In this document: in pieces, positions 37,008 to 50,250 of the stretch
How the letters are laid out: every line of letters begins with the position of its first letter
How positions within the stretch are numbered: position 1 is the stretch's first letter
DNA from: Flaveria trinervia
Lineage: Eukaryota > Streptophyta > Magnoliopsida > Asterales > Asteraceae
Direction: 5' to 3'
Length of the DNA stretch: 64,000 nt
Assembly (NCBI GenBank): GCA_025506515.1
Contig: CM046447.1
Span: forward strand, 87,702,852-87,766,851
The notes under the pieces: generated by a model
What the model was told of the DNA's origin: nothing
What the model saw: only the letters and a program-made list of their open reading frames with translations
Database searches by the model: none
Position numbers and translations under genes: made by a program

Positions 37008-38179
37008 ATGGCTAATAGGTGGACCATCAACACCAAGTACAACATTTGTGCTCACTTGGATGCGACCACTCGAAATGCTACCAAGTTTGCTGGGATTATT
37101 GCTTTTCTAAGGAGGTCGAGGATCTACAAAGCTATCTCTACTCCTTGCACACCCTACCGGTCTCTACAACAGGCCTTCTGGGAAGGTGCCTTAGTTGACA
37201 GATCTGCTGAGCTTTACTGTATACGGAGCTCCATTTTTTTTCCAAGAGATTGAAGTCATTGCAGTTGATTTAAGATGGGTACTGGATCTGGGTGATGATG
37301 ATGCCCACCCGACCAAGTTACATCCTATGATAGTAAGGGGCTGTTTTCTACGGATGAAGTACACTGGGGACATCAACTCAGGTGTGCTCAACAAAAGCAA
37401 CCTGTGTCCCCAGTTCTAGTACCTGGCCCATGTTATTCTGAAGTGCATAGCATCAAGGAGAGGAGGATTTGATGATTTATCTGACCAAATCCAGAATGCA
37501 TACGTTGCATTGGTGCTTAACCATCCTTTCAGCTTCTCCAACATGATTTTCTCTTACTTGATAGAGAACCTAGAGGCTCAGAGAAATGAGGGTTTTTGCA
37601 TGTACCCTTGGTTCTTACAACTTTATTGATGAGAAGCTTCCATCTCTGCCAAAAGAGAAAGAAGATGCAGTAGTACTCGAGGTGATAGATGATACCACCT
37701 TAGGTAGGATGAAAGTATACAGGGGGAACCAGGTGAAGCCCCCTGTAAGGAGACTGTTTGGGCACTTGGCAAGTGCTGATTATGTGGCGCCTTCTCTCAA
37801 GAAGTGGCTTCACGATGTGAGTGACTCAGATGTTGAGCCGATTGAGCTACCCACTGATGATACAAACGACGATGACGACGACCATGGTGATGGTCAAGGC
37901 GGTGAGGCTCCTGGTGGATCCAAGCAGGCTCCAAGCCACCTCGATTTTCAGGTAGATGAAGATGATGAGTCATGAGGAGCCTCTCGTGAGGACAGTTGGC
38001 AGTAGGGTTGTGGCCACTGAGAAAGTTAAAGCAGCGGTTGGTGGACGCCAGGCTGTGTCAAAGGGTGGTGCTACAAATGACACTGATCCTACTTACACCC
38101 CAGACTAGCCACTCGGCTCAGGGGAGCCTCTGTCTCCAAGGGATCATGGAAGAAAAGGATGGCCCAACCCCACGGGAAG

Positions 38180-38450
38180 AAGAGCAAGAGGCAGAGGGTC
38201 ACCCAAATCACTACTCCCACCACTACTACCACAGCTACCATCACAACCTCACCTCCTATCTCCACCCCCATAGCTACTACTACCACCACCACTCCACCCA
38301 CTACTACACCTCCTACCACCACCACTCCTCCCTACTGCTATCTCCCATCCACCACCACTACCACAGTCACTCCACCACATCCCACACACATTCCACCTCC
38401 TATATACACCACATCTACCACCACCAGTCACCAAGCAGGTCCATCCACAC
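38180..38450 (+). repeat. ACC/CAC-rich low-complexity stretch
   Basis: Mixed ACC, CAC and CTA triplets encode Thr/Pro- or His/Tyr-rich frames depending on the frame read. It lies inside the E0 extra ORF and probably expanded by slippage. Confidence 0.75.
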
Positions 38451-38753
38451 ACACTCCATTCGCCGCTAACCTGAACAGCATGGTGCTTAGACTGCTTGCA
38501 ACTGATGAGCTTCGGGCTTCTCAGTTACATAAGATGATGGAAGTTAATGCTGCTTAAGCTCAGAAGATCAGGGAGCTCAGTGAGAAGAGTGACCTGTATG
38601 AGAGAGCTCTAAGCCCAACCCACCAAGCGCGTACAAGTCAAAATGAGTTGGTGCTGGCTTCGGTAAAGAGCATTGAAGAGCTTGAGAAGAAAAATAAGAA
38701 TATTATGCTAAAGCTAAAGGGGTCAAAGAGTGAGCCTCTAAAGATCAAGGACG

Positions 38754-38754
38754 G

Positions 38755-38792
<38 letters not shown>

Positions 38793-38805
38793 TGATGATG
38801 ATGAA
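38754..38805 (+). repeat. (GAT)n trinucleotide repeat
   Basis: About twelve consecutive GAT units followed by interrupted GATGAT. It would encode poly-Asp in the E0 extra ORF; a one-base slip within the tract changes the frame to Met-rich. Confidence 0.9.
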
Positions 38806-40343
38806 GATGAAGATGACTCTGGGAGGAGGTTGGAGAGGGTGGACCGAGTGGAAAAGAGCGAGAGATGATGATGGTAGGAAGGTGATGTTTTTGCATCAGC
38901 CTCTCCTCAAGCTCAAGAGAGGCGTACCAAACACAGCCAAGATCGAGGAGCCTCTTCTTCAGCTCCTCCAGCAGTAGAATCAAAGGAGCAAGACAAAAGT
39001 AATTATTAGATGTTTATGTATTTAAAAATTTTGTACTTGAATTATATGTTACATGAATGTAATTAATGTTCAATTATGTTTATGTATGCTTAAATTTTTT
39101 ATCTAATGAATTTTGTGTGATATGCTTATGTCTAATCAAGCAGATAAAACTCCATAGCAGGATGAATACGATGTTGCTTCCCTTCAGCAAATCAAGTCTA
39201 AATTCACAATGATTCTTGATTTGCAAGGGATCGTCAGAAGGTCAGTGAGCTACACTCTTGAAGAAGGAGATATTATACATGATCTGACCGACGAGCAGCT
39301 AGCTGAGATGTTCTGACTCAATCCGGACAAAATTGTAAAAGATGCTCCAGAAGTTAATGTATTAAGTGATGAGGAGCTACAGGATGTTGATGAGAATGAG
39401 ATTGAGGATGTTACAGCAGAACATTATCCAGAGTACACTGACCATGAGGGAAATGTGATACCCAACTTGGGTGATACTTTCGGCAGTGCTACATTTGAGA
39501 AGCCAAATGAAATGGAGAAGGAAAAAGAAAAGGATAAAAACCAAGCCCAAGCCTCAGATGCAAATGTTGATATCAAGAAAGCTGAATGGGCAGCTTGTTT
39601 TGCTGAAATAAGAGCCCAGTGCACTACTCCAAAGCAAAATGCCTACACCAAACTCTACAAAGTCAAGAAACATCAGAAGGTGTCTTGCAAAATCATAGAA
39701 TGGGCTTATTTTGAGGACTTAAATGTTTATGTAGTGAAAAGAGAGAAGGGGATTGAGTACTTTAGATATCCACATGATCTGAAGACTCTTCCTAGTTTTG
39801 AGCTCAACCGACTAGCGTGCTTAGATCCGCTATATGCTAATCCAAGGAAGATGTCAGGTTGGTTTGAAGCTGCGTTGAAGAAAGAATACCACACCAGGTG
39901 GGTAAACTTCAGACCTCAACAGCCGAAGAGGTACATCCGTAGGTCTGAAGTGGATCCTATCTCTGGGAAGCCAAAAGTAGTGCTGAAGTGGAGTCCCCCA
40001 TGCATAATGTCAAAGATTCCCTTACGGGAAATGCCTTAGGACTTCACTTCACATTTCAAATGGTGGTATTTTGACCGGAGGACGGGTGAAGCGGTCATAG
40101 TTCTGAACAGAGAGAGCAAAATGGAAACTTTCAGGGTATTTGACCCAATGTGGCTTACCAACTTTTCAGTTGAAGATGTCTACACTCTATACAAGTTGCC
40201 ACTGTTCTATGACACGTAAGATATTGTACAAGCCCTCCATTCCAAAATATGATACGACTATGCTTTGCGTTTGAAATACACGCTGGAGTCATAAGAGAGG
40301 AGAAGTACAAGAAGTTTGAAGAGCATATGAAGTACAAGAAGTT

Positions 40344-41079
40344 TGTTGATACATATGTCCCTAGTTTATGTGCTTAATGTAAAAGTCTTTCATGTCTTAC
40401 ACATATGTAATGAATGGGTTAAATGAAATACAATATGTGGTTGATGTTTATAATGTTTAATATTTCATAGTATTATTGTGTGTTAAAGTATAATGAACTT
40501 ACTATATAGGTTGGAGGTTGTTGTGCATAGTTCTTAGTCAATAATGATTGAGAAATGTGTTCAAACTTAGTCGTATGAGTCTTCATGCGAATGGACCATG
40601 CTTATGACCATACGTATGAATACATCATGCTAATGGACCAGTCCACGACTGAACCAGGAGAGTGGATATGTCGCACGATTGAGACATAAGATTGACTCAG
40701 TCGCACGATTGAACCTCCAGTTGTGCGTATGGATCAATCGCATGATTCAGTCGCATGACTGAACCATGCTAATGGTTCAGTCGTACGATTGGAAACCCAT
40801 AACCTATAAATACCACTTAATTCGTGGAAAAACGTAGACTTTTGAAGAACACTTGATACTCTTACGAATTCTAGCCGTCTAGAACGTCCAAGGAAGCATG
40901 TCCGACTTCATAGATCAATCCTGATCAATCTTTACTCGTTCATAGCATTTAGTTTCAATCTTATATTGATTGGTTAATTATTCTCACTGATTGGATCGCT
41001 TATCAAATAGGATTCCACACTATTTGATTCGGTATAAACGCAGAATCTGTTAGTTTTCGGTACGAACATGGTCCTGATA
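40344..41079 (+). repeat. E0 3' LTR
   Basis: Matches 5278-5996. It starts TGTTGATACATATG but ends CCTGATA, the usual CA having become TA. The TSD GTAAT (41080-41084) follows. A TATA box is at 40805-40812. A loose purine run with AGAAGTACAAGAAG just upstream is the likely polypurine tract. Confidence 0.88.
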
Positions 41080-41084
41080 GTAAT

Positions 41085-43820
41085 TGGTATTTTCTTTTCA
41101 TTTTAATATTTGAATTGTACTTCAAATATTCGAAGTAATAAAGTGTATGTTTTACTTTATGAATAAGGTTTCTAAAGTTAAATTTATAAAAGGTAATTTT
41201 GTCCCACTAAACTATTAAAAATAATATAAAAAGACAATTCCGTCTTCTTTGAATGTATTATAATGTAGTTCTAGTGGAAATCCCCCGCATTGCGACGGTA
41301 TGAATGTTGCGTGATTTTTTGGTAATTTGATTTTTGTCAGTATCGACTCGGTGCGTTATGACATAAATTAAAAAATCAAAATATAATTATTGAAAAAATT
41401 ATATGAAAGAAAATAATTACGTATATTACAAAAGTTTTTAAGACAACTATATTATCCCAACAAAATTAGTGAAAACATGGATGATATTTGTGGTCGGAAA
41501 TAATTTATTACCTAGATTTTAGGGGGTTTCATTTTATAAATGTAAGTTAAAATTTTATAATCATTGAAGACAGCTTTTGATGGTGATTTGCATAGACCGG
41601 AGAAAGTTAAAGAAGAAATAATCACTACAGACTACCATCTTGATTGTTATAGAGTTATTAACAACCGGTATAGGAAAAGGGAAGAGAGGTTAGTGCTCAA
41701 TCGCAATGAATGAATGACATTAAAAGTAAACAACAGTTTTGTTAGGTCACGTGTATATGTTTTAGCATTTGTATTATAAGTATCATATGTTATACTTATT
41801 GTAAGGACATAAATGAAATAAAATGATTAATATTTTGAAATTTAAGCATGACTGTTTTTATGAGTATCTTAATCCATATGTAAAATTATTATTCTATCAT
41901 CCTTCATTTTTATATAAAAAATATAGATAAATATTTAAATTATTAAACTCACAATATGCCCCTAGAAAAATATTAGTATTATAGTTATTATAAATATAAA
42001 GATATATATATACATATATACTATAAGTTATATACTTAAATATAATAATATATAATTTAAATAGCATTTAGTTATAAAAATATATTTAGTAAATGTATAA
42101 ATATCAAGGTATATACATTTTAATGGATAAATGTACCATATTACCCCTAAAATGTCTTAAAATCTTAATCATTATCTATTTTACCACTCTTAAATGTCTT
42201 GCACTCCTTTGTACATGTTGCTTCAAAACTTGTAAGCTTTGCAAATTACTTCTCTATCCAAAAGGTGTATTATATAGTATATATATATATATATATATAT
42301 TTAAATAAAATAATACTTCATTCAAACAGTATTAGTTATAAAAATATGATTAGTAACAATAGATTTAAATGTCAATTTATATTATATTATATAAAATAAA
42401 ATTTAATAAAGTGAATTAAATAATGTCATATTACTAAACAATGTATTAATAATGTGTGTTAAAGATACAATAATATCATATTAGTAACAATGTATTAATA
42501 ATGTTAAAGTGAAATTATTGCAAAGCACTTGTATCTATGCTATAATGTTGTATAGGTTTCTTACACTTTAAATAAAATTAACATCTTATGCTTCAAATAT
42601 GAATTATATATTAGTATAGATAAATAATGGGTATTGCATAAAAAAGCAATTGAAGAAAGGAAGAAACTCCACGATATGTATTTTTTTAAAGCTTGGCGTT
42701 AATTTGTTATTAGCTCAACTTTTTCTTATAAACAGAAGGTGACGTGTTATCATGTCCGGGAATGGTTGGGGTAACCCGACCCCGGGTGGGAGTACCATCC
42801 AAGACCCAGTGAGCAAAACAAACTTGCGACCCAGTGATTTTACATATTAAAAGGTGGTAAAAACAAGAGATGACACCTATAAAGTAGGAAAATCTAGAGA
42901 CCTTGGTGAAACTAGGGAAAGCAGGACGACACCGTGGGCCCTAAGGATAATCTATTCTATCAATACTAATAAAAAATGTTTTTGTGTATCACTTGTTACA
43001 ATTCTAAAGCTACTAATTTATATTATATTGCTTCTCTATTCTAATAAATATCACATTATTTACAAATGATATTTTTTAATTTTTATCATATTGATCATAT
43101 TACATATGTAAATTTTTTAAAAAGAAATATTTCTACAAATGCAATTCATAAAGAAATAAATGTTTTTTTATAAAATAAGAATTTTTTTAAAAAAAATTAA
43201 ACTTTTAAAAACACAATATACTTTAAAATATGTGGCTTTAAAAAATAAAATTCTTATGAAACAAAGGTCAATAAATTTCAAAATTGTTATAAACAAATTA
43301 ATAAATAAAATATGACGCTTTTCTAAAAATAGATTGTTTTGAAACAATTTGTTTAAAAATCAACTTTTATTAAAAAAACAAAAAAAATTTAAAAAAACTT
43401 AAAATATGATATCGTTATTTTATCACTCGTACGTAATTTTAATCACATCTTATATCAAAAGACAATTTTATAATTCATTAATATTTATTAATAAATATTT
43501 AATATTTTATTTATTCAACCCATGTAATACACAGGGTACTAACCTAGTATAAGATAAAGCGGAAGTATTTTGTAAAACACCATACTTCATTGTGTGATTC
43601 GTTTATGATCTTTCGTTGGTCATGAATCAAAGGCTATAGTAGAACGTGCAAAAGAAGAAACATTTTCCACTCATTCTATTAGAAGATTATTGTTCATATG
43701 TCACACTTTCATTGGTAGTTGAGACATTATATGTATGGAGTGATGATTTGTATGAGCATAGGCACAATGACTTTGAGGAAATGCATATTGGACGACTACA
43801 CAAGGCTCATGTTATAGAGG
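41085..43820. other. AT-rich intergenic DNA
   Basis: Very AT-rich, with a (TA)n run at about 42280-42300 and many homopolymers. A GC-richer patch at about 42745-42960, with CCCGACCCCGGGTGGG, stands out but is not recognised. A short open stretch at about 43740-43815 cannot be assigned. No gene is supported. Confidence 0.6.
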
Positions 43821-44384
43821 TGTAACACCCGGTTATTTCCCCTGAAGTCAAAGAAAAAAGAAAAAGAAAAAGAAAAGAAATAAAGTCCAAAGTCAAGGGA
43901 CCGAACTTGCCAAACGGGTAAAAAAAACTTGAATGAGTAGGAGTATAAGAGGGGGAAGGCAGCCCACACCTTCCCCCATATTTACAAAATTCGGCCAAGA
44001 GAGAAAAGAGGGAGAAAAGAGGTTTCAAGCTTCGGTTTTCGTGGATTCGAGCGTGAAAGTTGAGGTGTAGCGGGTTGGATTGAAGCTCTACTCGACGAGG
44101 TTGTTTGTGTGAGTTCTAGGACCCCTCTTTTACATGATTTCTACTGATTTAGGGCTGGAACACATAGTAAAACCCGCTTTTGAAATGTGTGTGTTGAACC
44201 CGTGTGTATGTGTTTGTGTGTGATACGAGTGGGGTTTGTTTTTGGGCTTGTGCATGCTTGAATGGTGTTGTGGTATGTGTTTCTAAGGTTTAGGATGGTT
44301 GATTTGAGCTTAGAACATGTTTGAGAGGGTTTGGAGACCTGTGCAGATTGGGTTTGGGATGAACTGCATTCTGCATCAGTTGGG

Positions 44385-44660
44385 GCTATGCGACCGAGTG
44401 GCATGCGACTGAGGTTTATTCGTATGGGGCGAGTCGTGCGATTGGGGTCCATACGCTTGTGAGTCGTGCGACTGAGGTTCATTCGCATGGGGGTCATGCG
44501 ACTGAGGTCCTATGCCTAGCTACTCATCCGCATTAGGTTCATTCGCCCATAGTGACCATCCACATAAGGTCCATTCGCATAGGATTCATCCGCATTGGGT
44601 CCATTCGCATAGGATCCATCCACATTGGGTCCATTCGCCTAATGTCCAGTCGCCTGGGAG
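44385..44660 (+). repeat. CATTCGCAT / CATCCGCATT word array
   Basis: Dispersed short units such as ATGCGACTGAGGT and CATCCGCATTGGGTCCATTCGCAT. It is cut on its right by the nested solo LTR at 44669 and ends in a few further ATGCGACC bases at 47413. Confidence 0.7.
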
Positions 44661-44668
44661 GCCATGCG

Positions 44669-47412
44669 TGTGACATCCGGTAAATTTCCGTTACCAAACT
44701 CCGTTAGTTCCGTTAAGTCTTGCATACACGTGTCGTGAACACACACTAGTTGTCGTTTCACGTTGGTGACCTAATAATAATGATAATTTTAAATTAATGA
44801 TAATCTAATTGATTATGTGATTATTGTGTTATGTTTATGTGTTTGCATGTTTTAAATGTTAATTAGAAAATAATCGCGTAACGCGGAAACGTGCCTATTT
44901 ATTCATAGGTCTTGTGTTTTTATAAAGATAAAATATATAATGATTTTGATTAGTTTATATCTTTATATTATTAATTTAAAAACACTTTACAAAGAGTTTA
45001 AAGCCTAGGCTTTATAAAATACAAATTACAAGGGCTTAAAGGGTAAATATGGAAATTAAAATTAAACAAAACAATCCCAAACCTTAGCCCACCCCAAATC
45101 GGCCGCGACTTCACCCTCACACCCCTCTCCCTTGCGATTTCGACCTAGAACAAGCATCAAAGCATCAATTTGGTTCGATTACAAGGCACACAACACGTTG
45201 GAATCATCAATTGCAAGTTAACACACGTTTAAAGGTTAGATTTTTCAAGTTTTTGTGGGTTGTTCATGATGGCCGAACCTAAATTTGTGAATGGGTGTTC
45301 ATGGAGTCGAAATTGATGTTAATTGATGATGTTATTATGTTAGTTGGATTGAATACATGTTGTTTAACGTTGATTATGTATGAATTGTATGTTTCTAGTG
45401 GATTGATCATGAACTTTTGTTTTATGCAAACCCTAATTCGAAATTAGCATGATTATGTGAAGTTGATGATTTTTTGATGAATGTATGATGATTTGTAGGT
45501 TGTATGAATGTTAGAATACGTTGATCTTGCAAGAAATTGATGAATTGAAGTTGGTGTTCATAGCTTACTAATAATAGTAACTTTATTTTGCATGTAATGT
45601 GGAATTATTGATGAATTGATGTTATGGATGTGTTCATGGTGATGATTAGATGTTAGATTGTTGTTGTGATCATTGGGAATTCAAGAACACATGTTATAGT
45701 TCATACATTACTAAAGATAGTAACTTTTTATGATATGAATTGATGAGTTATGATGTTTGGATGTTGTTGATCATGCTTAGATGTTGATATGAACTTGAAT
45801 TGGTATATTATTAATGAATTCATGAATGCATTGGATGTTTGATAGATTTTGGATGTGCTTTCCCAAAAGGGAAACTTTATTTGCATAAAGTTTAATGGAT
45901 GATAGTTTGAACATGTTTGGGATGTTAGGAGCATGTTAGTAAGTTCATGGATGAATCCTAATGTGATAGAACATGTTAAATTAGTTGTATGGAATGCTTG
46001 GATAATCATGGGTGATGTTTGGACTTTGATGATCATGTATGATGTTGATGTTGGTTAGTAGTTAGGACATCATATTTGGGACTGGAAATTGATTGTTGTG
46101 ATGTTATTGAATGCAATGAACATGGTTAATGAATATGATTATGATCATCATACACGCGTGCGAATCTGAGGCCCCTACTTGGTAGGATTGGTAGGGTTTA
46201 GGATGTGAAGTCGTGAGTGGCTTCACATGGCATGTGGTGCGTGATTTGATCTTTGTGTGGCATGTTAGTTGTGGTATAACTAGTGGACACGTTAGTGTTC
46301 TAGATTCGCATGACTTGTATGACATTTGGTTGTATGATGATCTAAGTGATATACCTGGATAATATAGCATACATATGATCTATTTGAATGTTAACCATGT
46401 ATGATATATGCGTATGATTACTTGAATGGTTTACCACACATAAAGTCACCAACGGGTCAAACGGGTCAACTGGGTCAAACGTGTCTGTTCTCTGAAATCT
46501 TGAGTCATTGGTTGTAGTGTACTTAGGGTTTCACATGTTCTTTGTTTACACGTACTCATGTACTTATATGATCTAGGTAACCTCTGAAGGTTGTCTGTCC
46601 ATTCTGTCTTTCAAGTAAAACTCTAAGTGTCTATCACGCATATCAGGTGAGTTCATGCCCCACTCTTTATTTAATCTCTTTTGGGGGAGATAGCATATTG
46701 GTAAATCACAAACGCTTTATATATTCAAGTTGTGTATAATATTAATATAGTGTTGATAACATGGAAAAGTCCTCACACTTTCGAATTGTTAATAATGGAT
46801 AGCGGGGAAATTTGGGTAGTACTACTGGGTCTGACGAGCCCCACCTGTGTGACTCGAGGTCAACTGGGTGCAAGTTGTCCTATTGAACATTGTCACGACC
46901 TGTTAAGTCGTGACAGGAGGCAACAACGTAACACAGTCAGCTTCAATTGCGAAATCACTATGGATTAATATTTCTTGTTAATGGACTAGCTATCTGTTAC
47001 AATGCACTATTTTTATATCTATGTTGTTAAACTGTTTATGTTTGATTATCACTCTTGAACTCACCAACCATTGTGTTGACATTTTAGTATGCTATTCTCA
47101 GGTCATTAGCTTGCTTGCCATAGGAGCACTACATGGTTCACTTGCATTCTAAGACTCAGTCTTCAAGACATTTTTAGTATTTTAATGATTAATGTTTACT
47201 CTTTTGGGTTGGCACGTGTTTTGCCATAGTATACACTTTTATTTCTTTGGGTTGTTTTACAAAACGCTTTCGCACAGTTTAAAGTTTGTACTTTGGTTGA
47301 TTTTATTTAAATTATGGCATATAGAGTCGTTCTGAGTAACTATTGACTGTGATCCTGGTTTGTTCACACGTCTCGCGGTAAAACCCCGCGAGTGGATTTT
47401 GAGGGTGTGACA
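44669..47412 (+). mobile_element. Solo LTR of 2.7 kb nested in the gypsy solo LTR
   Basis: Begins TGTGACATCCGG and ends GAGGGTGTGACA. A perfect TSD ATGCG flanks it (44664-44668 and 47413-47417). It is the reverse-orientation partner of the LTR at 2317-4911 and somewhat similar to the LTR piece at about 50884-51806. It contains no ORF of substance; the open frames on the minus strand are shadows. With no primer site after it, it is a solo LTR. Confidence 0.9.
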
Positions 47413-47810
47413 ATGCGACCAAAGGTTGCCCATATGCCCAAATAGGGCTCATGCGCCCGGAAAAGCATTGTTTAATTTTCTGACTTTCGGGGTGATGCGT
47501 AGAGGTAGGCTTTGACTTGAGAGGTTCCCGGGGGTTTATGTAAGTTGACTTTGAGGTCCTAGGCGTTATGATGGGCATGTATGATGATGTATGATGTTGT
47601 ATGTTGATGTATGATGGTGTCGTGTATGGAGATGTTTGTATGTTTCTGTTTATGTTCCTTGCTTTGTATGATTTTCTTCTCGTGGCTTTACTTTGTATGT
47701 TAATGAAAGAAATGAAAAGTATTATGTAACGTAAAGTGGAATATAATGAAAACAGGAACGAAATAAAGAATGCATGCATTAATGAACGAACTAATGTAAG
47801 AAAGTCTTGC

Positions 47811-48030
47811 AAGCAAATGTATGGAGGTTCGCACTCAATGAGGAGTGTTAGCTCAACCATGTGCGGGTTAGCTACCCCATGAGGATGAACACTGGGGCTT
47901 AATCCATGTGATTAAGAAAATGTATGGAGGTTCACACCCTATGAGGGGTTATCAGCTTAACTGTGTGCGGGTTAAATACCCCATGAGGATGCACACAGGG
48001 GTTCAATCTTTATGATTGACCAGATGTATG
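47811..48030 (+). repeat. Two tandem copies of a ~120 bp unit
   Basis: GTATGGAGGTTC...GTGCGGGTTA.CTACCCCATGAGGATG...ATTA/ATTGACC occurs twice in a row with small differences. A single related copy is in the LTR at 28665 (about 29935-30030). Confidence 0.7.
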
Positions 48031-48568
48031 GGATCCTTGTCGTGTAACCCTAGATGAATTGCTTGGTGCTCTAGAAGGGGGTTAAGCACATGATAGGACC
48101 TAGATGAAAACGAAAGATAATAAAAGTACAAAATGAATGATGATGAAGATAATAATTATTATCTATGTGTACGTACGATGTGTGATCACGTTCTAAGGCT
48201 GTGATGATTTGAAAGAAAGTAAATGACGGTTTTAAACGAAAGATAAAGTATGTTTTATTATAAAACGAGAACTCACTCAGCAACGCTGACTTTTATGTGT
48301 TTCCAGTTCGCAGGTAATGTTGCTGAGGATGGCACGGGGCGGCTACTCAGCTCTTTTGGATGGCATCCATTTTTATAATGCTTTTGTGATGTAATGCAAC
48401 ATGTATTTTGTAACCTGATAACAACTTATTGTTTTGCAAAAGCTTTATAATGAAATGAGATGTCTATTTTGATGATTCCGCTGCAATACTCTTCTTTAAT
48501 TTAATGAAAATATATGTTTTATGTGTAATGATTGACCAGCTGTAAGCGTCCTGGAAACGGGGCTTATA

Positions 48569-48797
48569 GGAGGAAGCCAAAGTTTTATAAATATATATAA
48601 TATAAATAAATCACAATTAAACCATAAAACCAAACATGAAAAGACTTTTTCAACTTCTTCAAAAGCTTCACTAACACTCAATCATTTAGCTAAAGATGCT
48701 TGGCTTTTAAGGGCCTAAATTAATTATCACACAAGATAGCCAAAAACTTCATGACACTCCCGAGTATGGAATAGTAGGAACCAAATTTATAGCAGGT
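48569..48797. other. Intergenic gap
   Basis: About 230 bases with AT-rich sequence and no gene; part of it (about 48765-48790) resembles 58560-58590, so the flanks of these elements may share an older repeat. Confidence 0.45.
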
Positions 48798-50250
48798 GTC
48801 ACACCTCAATTCACGGGAGCGTCCTTGTGTATCAATCACACAATATAACACAACATAAGTCTTATACATAATCAAGACCACAAGACTAGACTGAATTTAA
48901 AACTTAAAAGCTTATATAAATCCACGTATCCATCGTGTTTACAATCAAAAACATAAATATATATACACTGCCCTAGGCAAGATAAATTAGTCATTAACTG
49001 TTACATAAAGATTTTATCTAACTTATTCTATTAAGTCTCCTCGGACTAGCTTAGTGTCTCTAGGCATTTCGTGCTCCCGTATCACGAGTTAAAACACGTC
49101 GATAACAACATTGTTGGTAAGTCATAAACAATGACTCTAAAATAGTTAACTAATATGAAAAAGTGTGCAAGTAAATATCAACAAATCAAATCTATACCGA
49201 AGCCGCCCAACGAGCATCAATTTGACCACTTATGTGCCACTCTACTATAACAATAAGATGGTAGGTTATAAGCACACCTATCGACCGAATCTCTCACAAT
49301 GAAATCCACTCAACCATATACACAGTCTTTGGTATGGCCTCAAGCTAGCCCTATCCAGAGATCTCCGATATAGCCTCAGACTATCATTATCCACTAGTTT
49401 TATTCCCAGTATTCGTTATGGCCTCAAACAAGTCCAACCCTATCCATGATCTTCGTTGTGGATTCAAATTGAGTATATACCATAGAGTGTGGCTTCCCTG
49501 CCTAATCGGATCCAACTAAGCGCACATATGCCCCGAGGTTTAAGCCAATGCTCACTATCGGTCTAGACAAACCAAAGACTATTACTACTTATGTCTTTAG
49601 ATGGTTTCACTTCTTCACACACTTTAAAAACATTTATATCAAATCATTTACAAAATGGGATGCAACCCCAAAACATTTAAGAAAAATGGGAGTGGTTAGA
49701 CTCACCATGATGAGCTTCCCAAGCATGTACAGACACATTGGCTAGCGAGCGTTTTACAATCCTTCATTATACAGACACACACGTTAAGTTTATATAACTT
49801 CCACATGCAAACCCTCGAATTCCCCACCCTGTCAAATTATTCGATCGGTCCTAGTCATGTCAATAAACTCAGGCTAGGGTTTTCCACAATCCCATGTTAT
49901 CATTTACCATCATTGTTCATGATGAACATGTGTAAAAAAGCTAGGGTTCATGCATATGCCCAAGACAGTGCCTAGAATAACTTAGGTTATCATTTTCCAA
50001 AAATCCTTTACATGTTTATTCTCCATGTCAACCACAAGGTTATGGCACTATCGCGTATTATCCATATCATTATACTCGAACTTTGTTTTGTGACAAATCT
50101 ATCATTAAAATATGGTCATTCCTACAACACAAAAACCATTTGCATCTAATCACCATCTACTGGTTTGGTTCTTCCAAAAACCAAAGTTTGCAAACATAAC
50201 TATGATGATGCATAATATGAAAGTTTAGAACATTACCACATAGATCTGAG
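48798..50250 (-). repeat. LTR-like sequence, minus strand, right end unclear
   Basis: On the minus strand it ends ...CACGGGAGCG..TTGAGGTGTGACA style, as in the LTRs ending TTGAGGGTGTGACA. It has a CTTACCAACAATGTTG block that mirrors the CTCACCAACC.TGTGTTGACA block of related LTRs. About 49330-49450 holds repeated TATGGCCTCAA words. No primer site follows, so it is probably a solo LTR or fragment. The start (right end) is an estimate. Confidence 0.45.

Larger units (their letters stand above)
37008..40340 (+). pseudogene. E0 extra ORF after pol, broken
   Basis: Starts at ATG 37008 (MANRWTINTKYNICAHLD). Its N-terminal domain has TPCTPYRSLQQAFWEG, a frame change near 37230, then GCFLRMKYTGD and RRGGFDDL, with a stop at 37417-37419. 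It belongs to the same broad class as the L1 and L2 extra ORF: all have a related layout, with an N-terminal globular domain, a low-complexity middle and a charged C-terminal part. The middle includes an acidic Asp-rich run (37850-37975), a Thr/Pro-rich stretch (38180-38450) and a poly-Asp run encoded by GAT repeats. The C-terminal part (39455-40039) is the longest open piece, with a region rich in Lys/Glu then WYFDRRTGEAV after a stop. The function is unknown. The 3' end is approximate. Confidence 0.65.
5278..41079 (+). mobile_element. E0: ancient Sirevirus-like Ty1/copia element, interrupted by nested insertions
   Basis: Two related LTRs (5278-5996 and 40344-41079) in the same orientation bound this unit, and both are flanked by GTAAT (5273-5277 and 41080-41084). 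A tRNA-iMet primer site follows the left LTR. Without the nested elements L1 (7688-27518) and the solo gypsy LTR (28665-30582) the element is about 14 kb. Order: LTR, leader with minisatellite, gag, protease, integrase, RT, RNase H, long spacer, extra ORF, LTR. Protease-integrase-RT-RNase H order defines Ty1/copia; a large ORF after pol is typical of Sirevirus-type elements. All reading frames carry stops and frameshifts, so it is a dead element. Confidence 0.85.
43821..48568 (+). mobile_element. Solo gypsy LTR carrying a nested solo LTR
   Basis: Starts TGTAACACCCGGTTATTT and ends ...ACGGGGCTTATA, where the family has CTTACA. It aligns with 28665-30582 on both sides of the insert at 44669-47412, so the original LTR was about 2.0 kb. 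The flanks AGAGG (43816-43820) and GGAGG (48569-48573) differ by one base, consistent with an aged TSD. No coding region or primer site follows, so it is a solo LTR. Confidence 0.82.

Noticed and set aside
38089..38557. Thr-, His- or Gly/Val-rich proteins on both strands
   Set aside because: Low-complexity ACC/CAC repeat inside the broken E0 extra ORF; only one frame, if any, was ever coding.
47312..47860. 182-codon minus-strand open frame
   Set aside because: It crosses the boundary between two nested LTRs and has no family resemblance.
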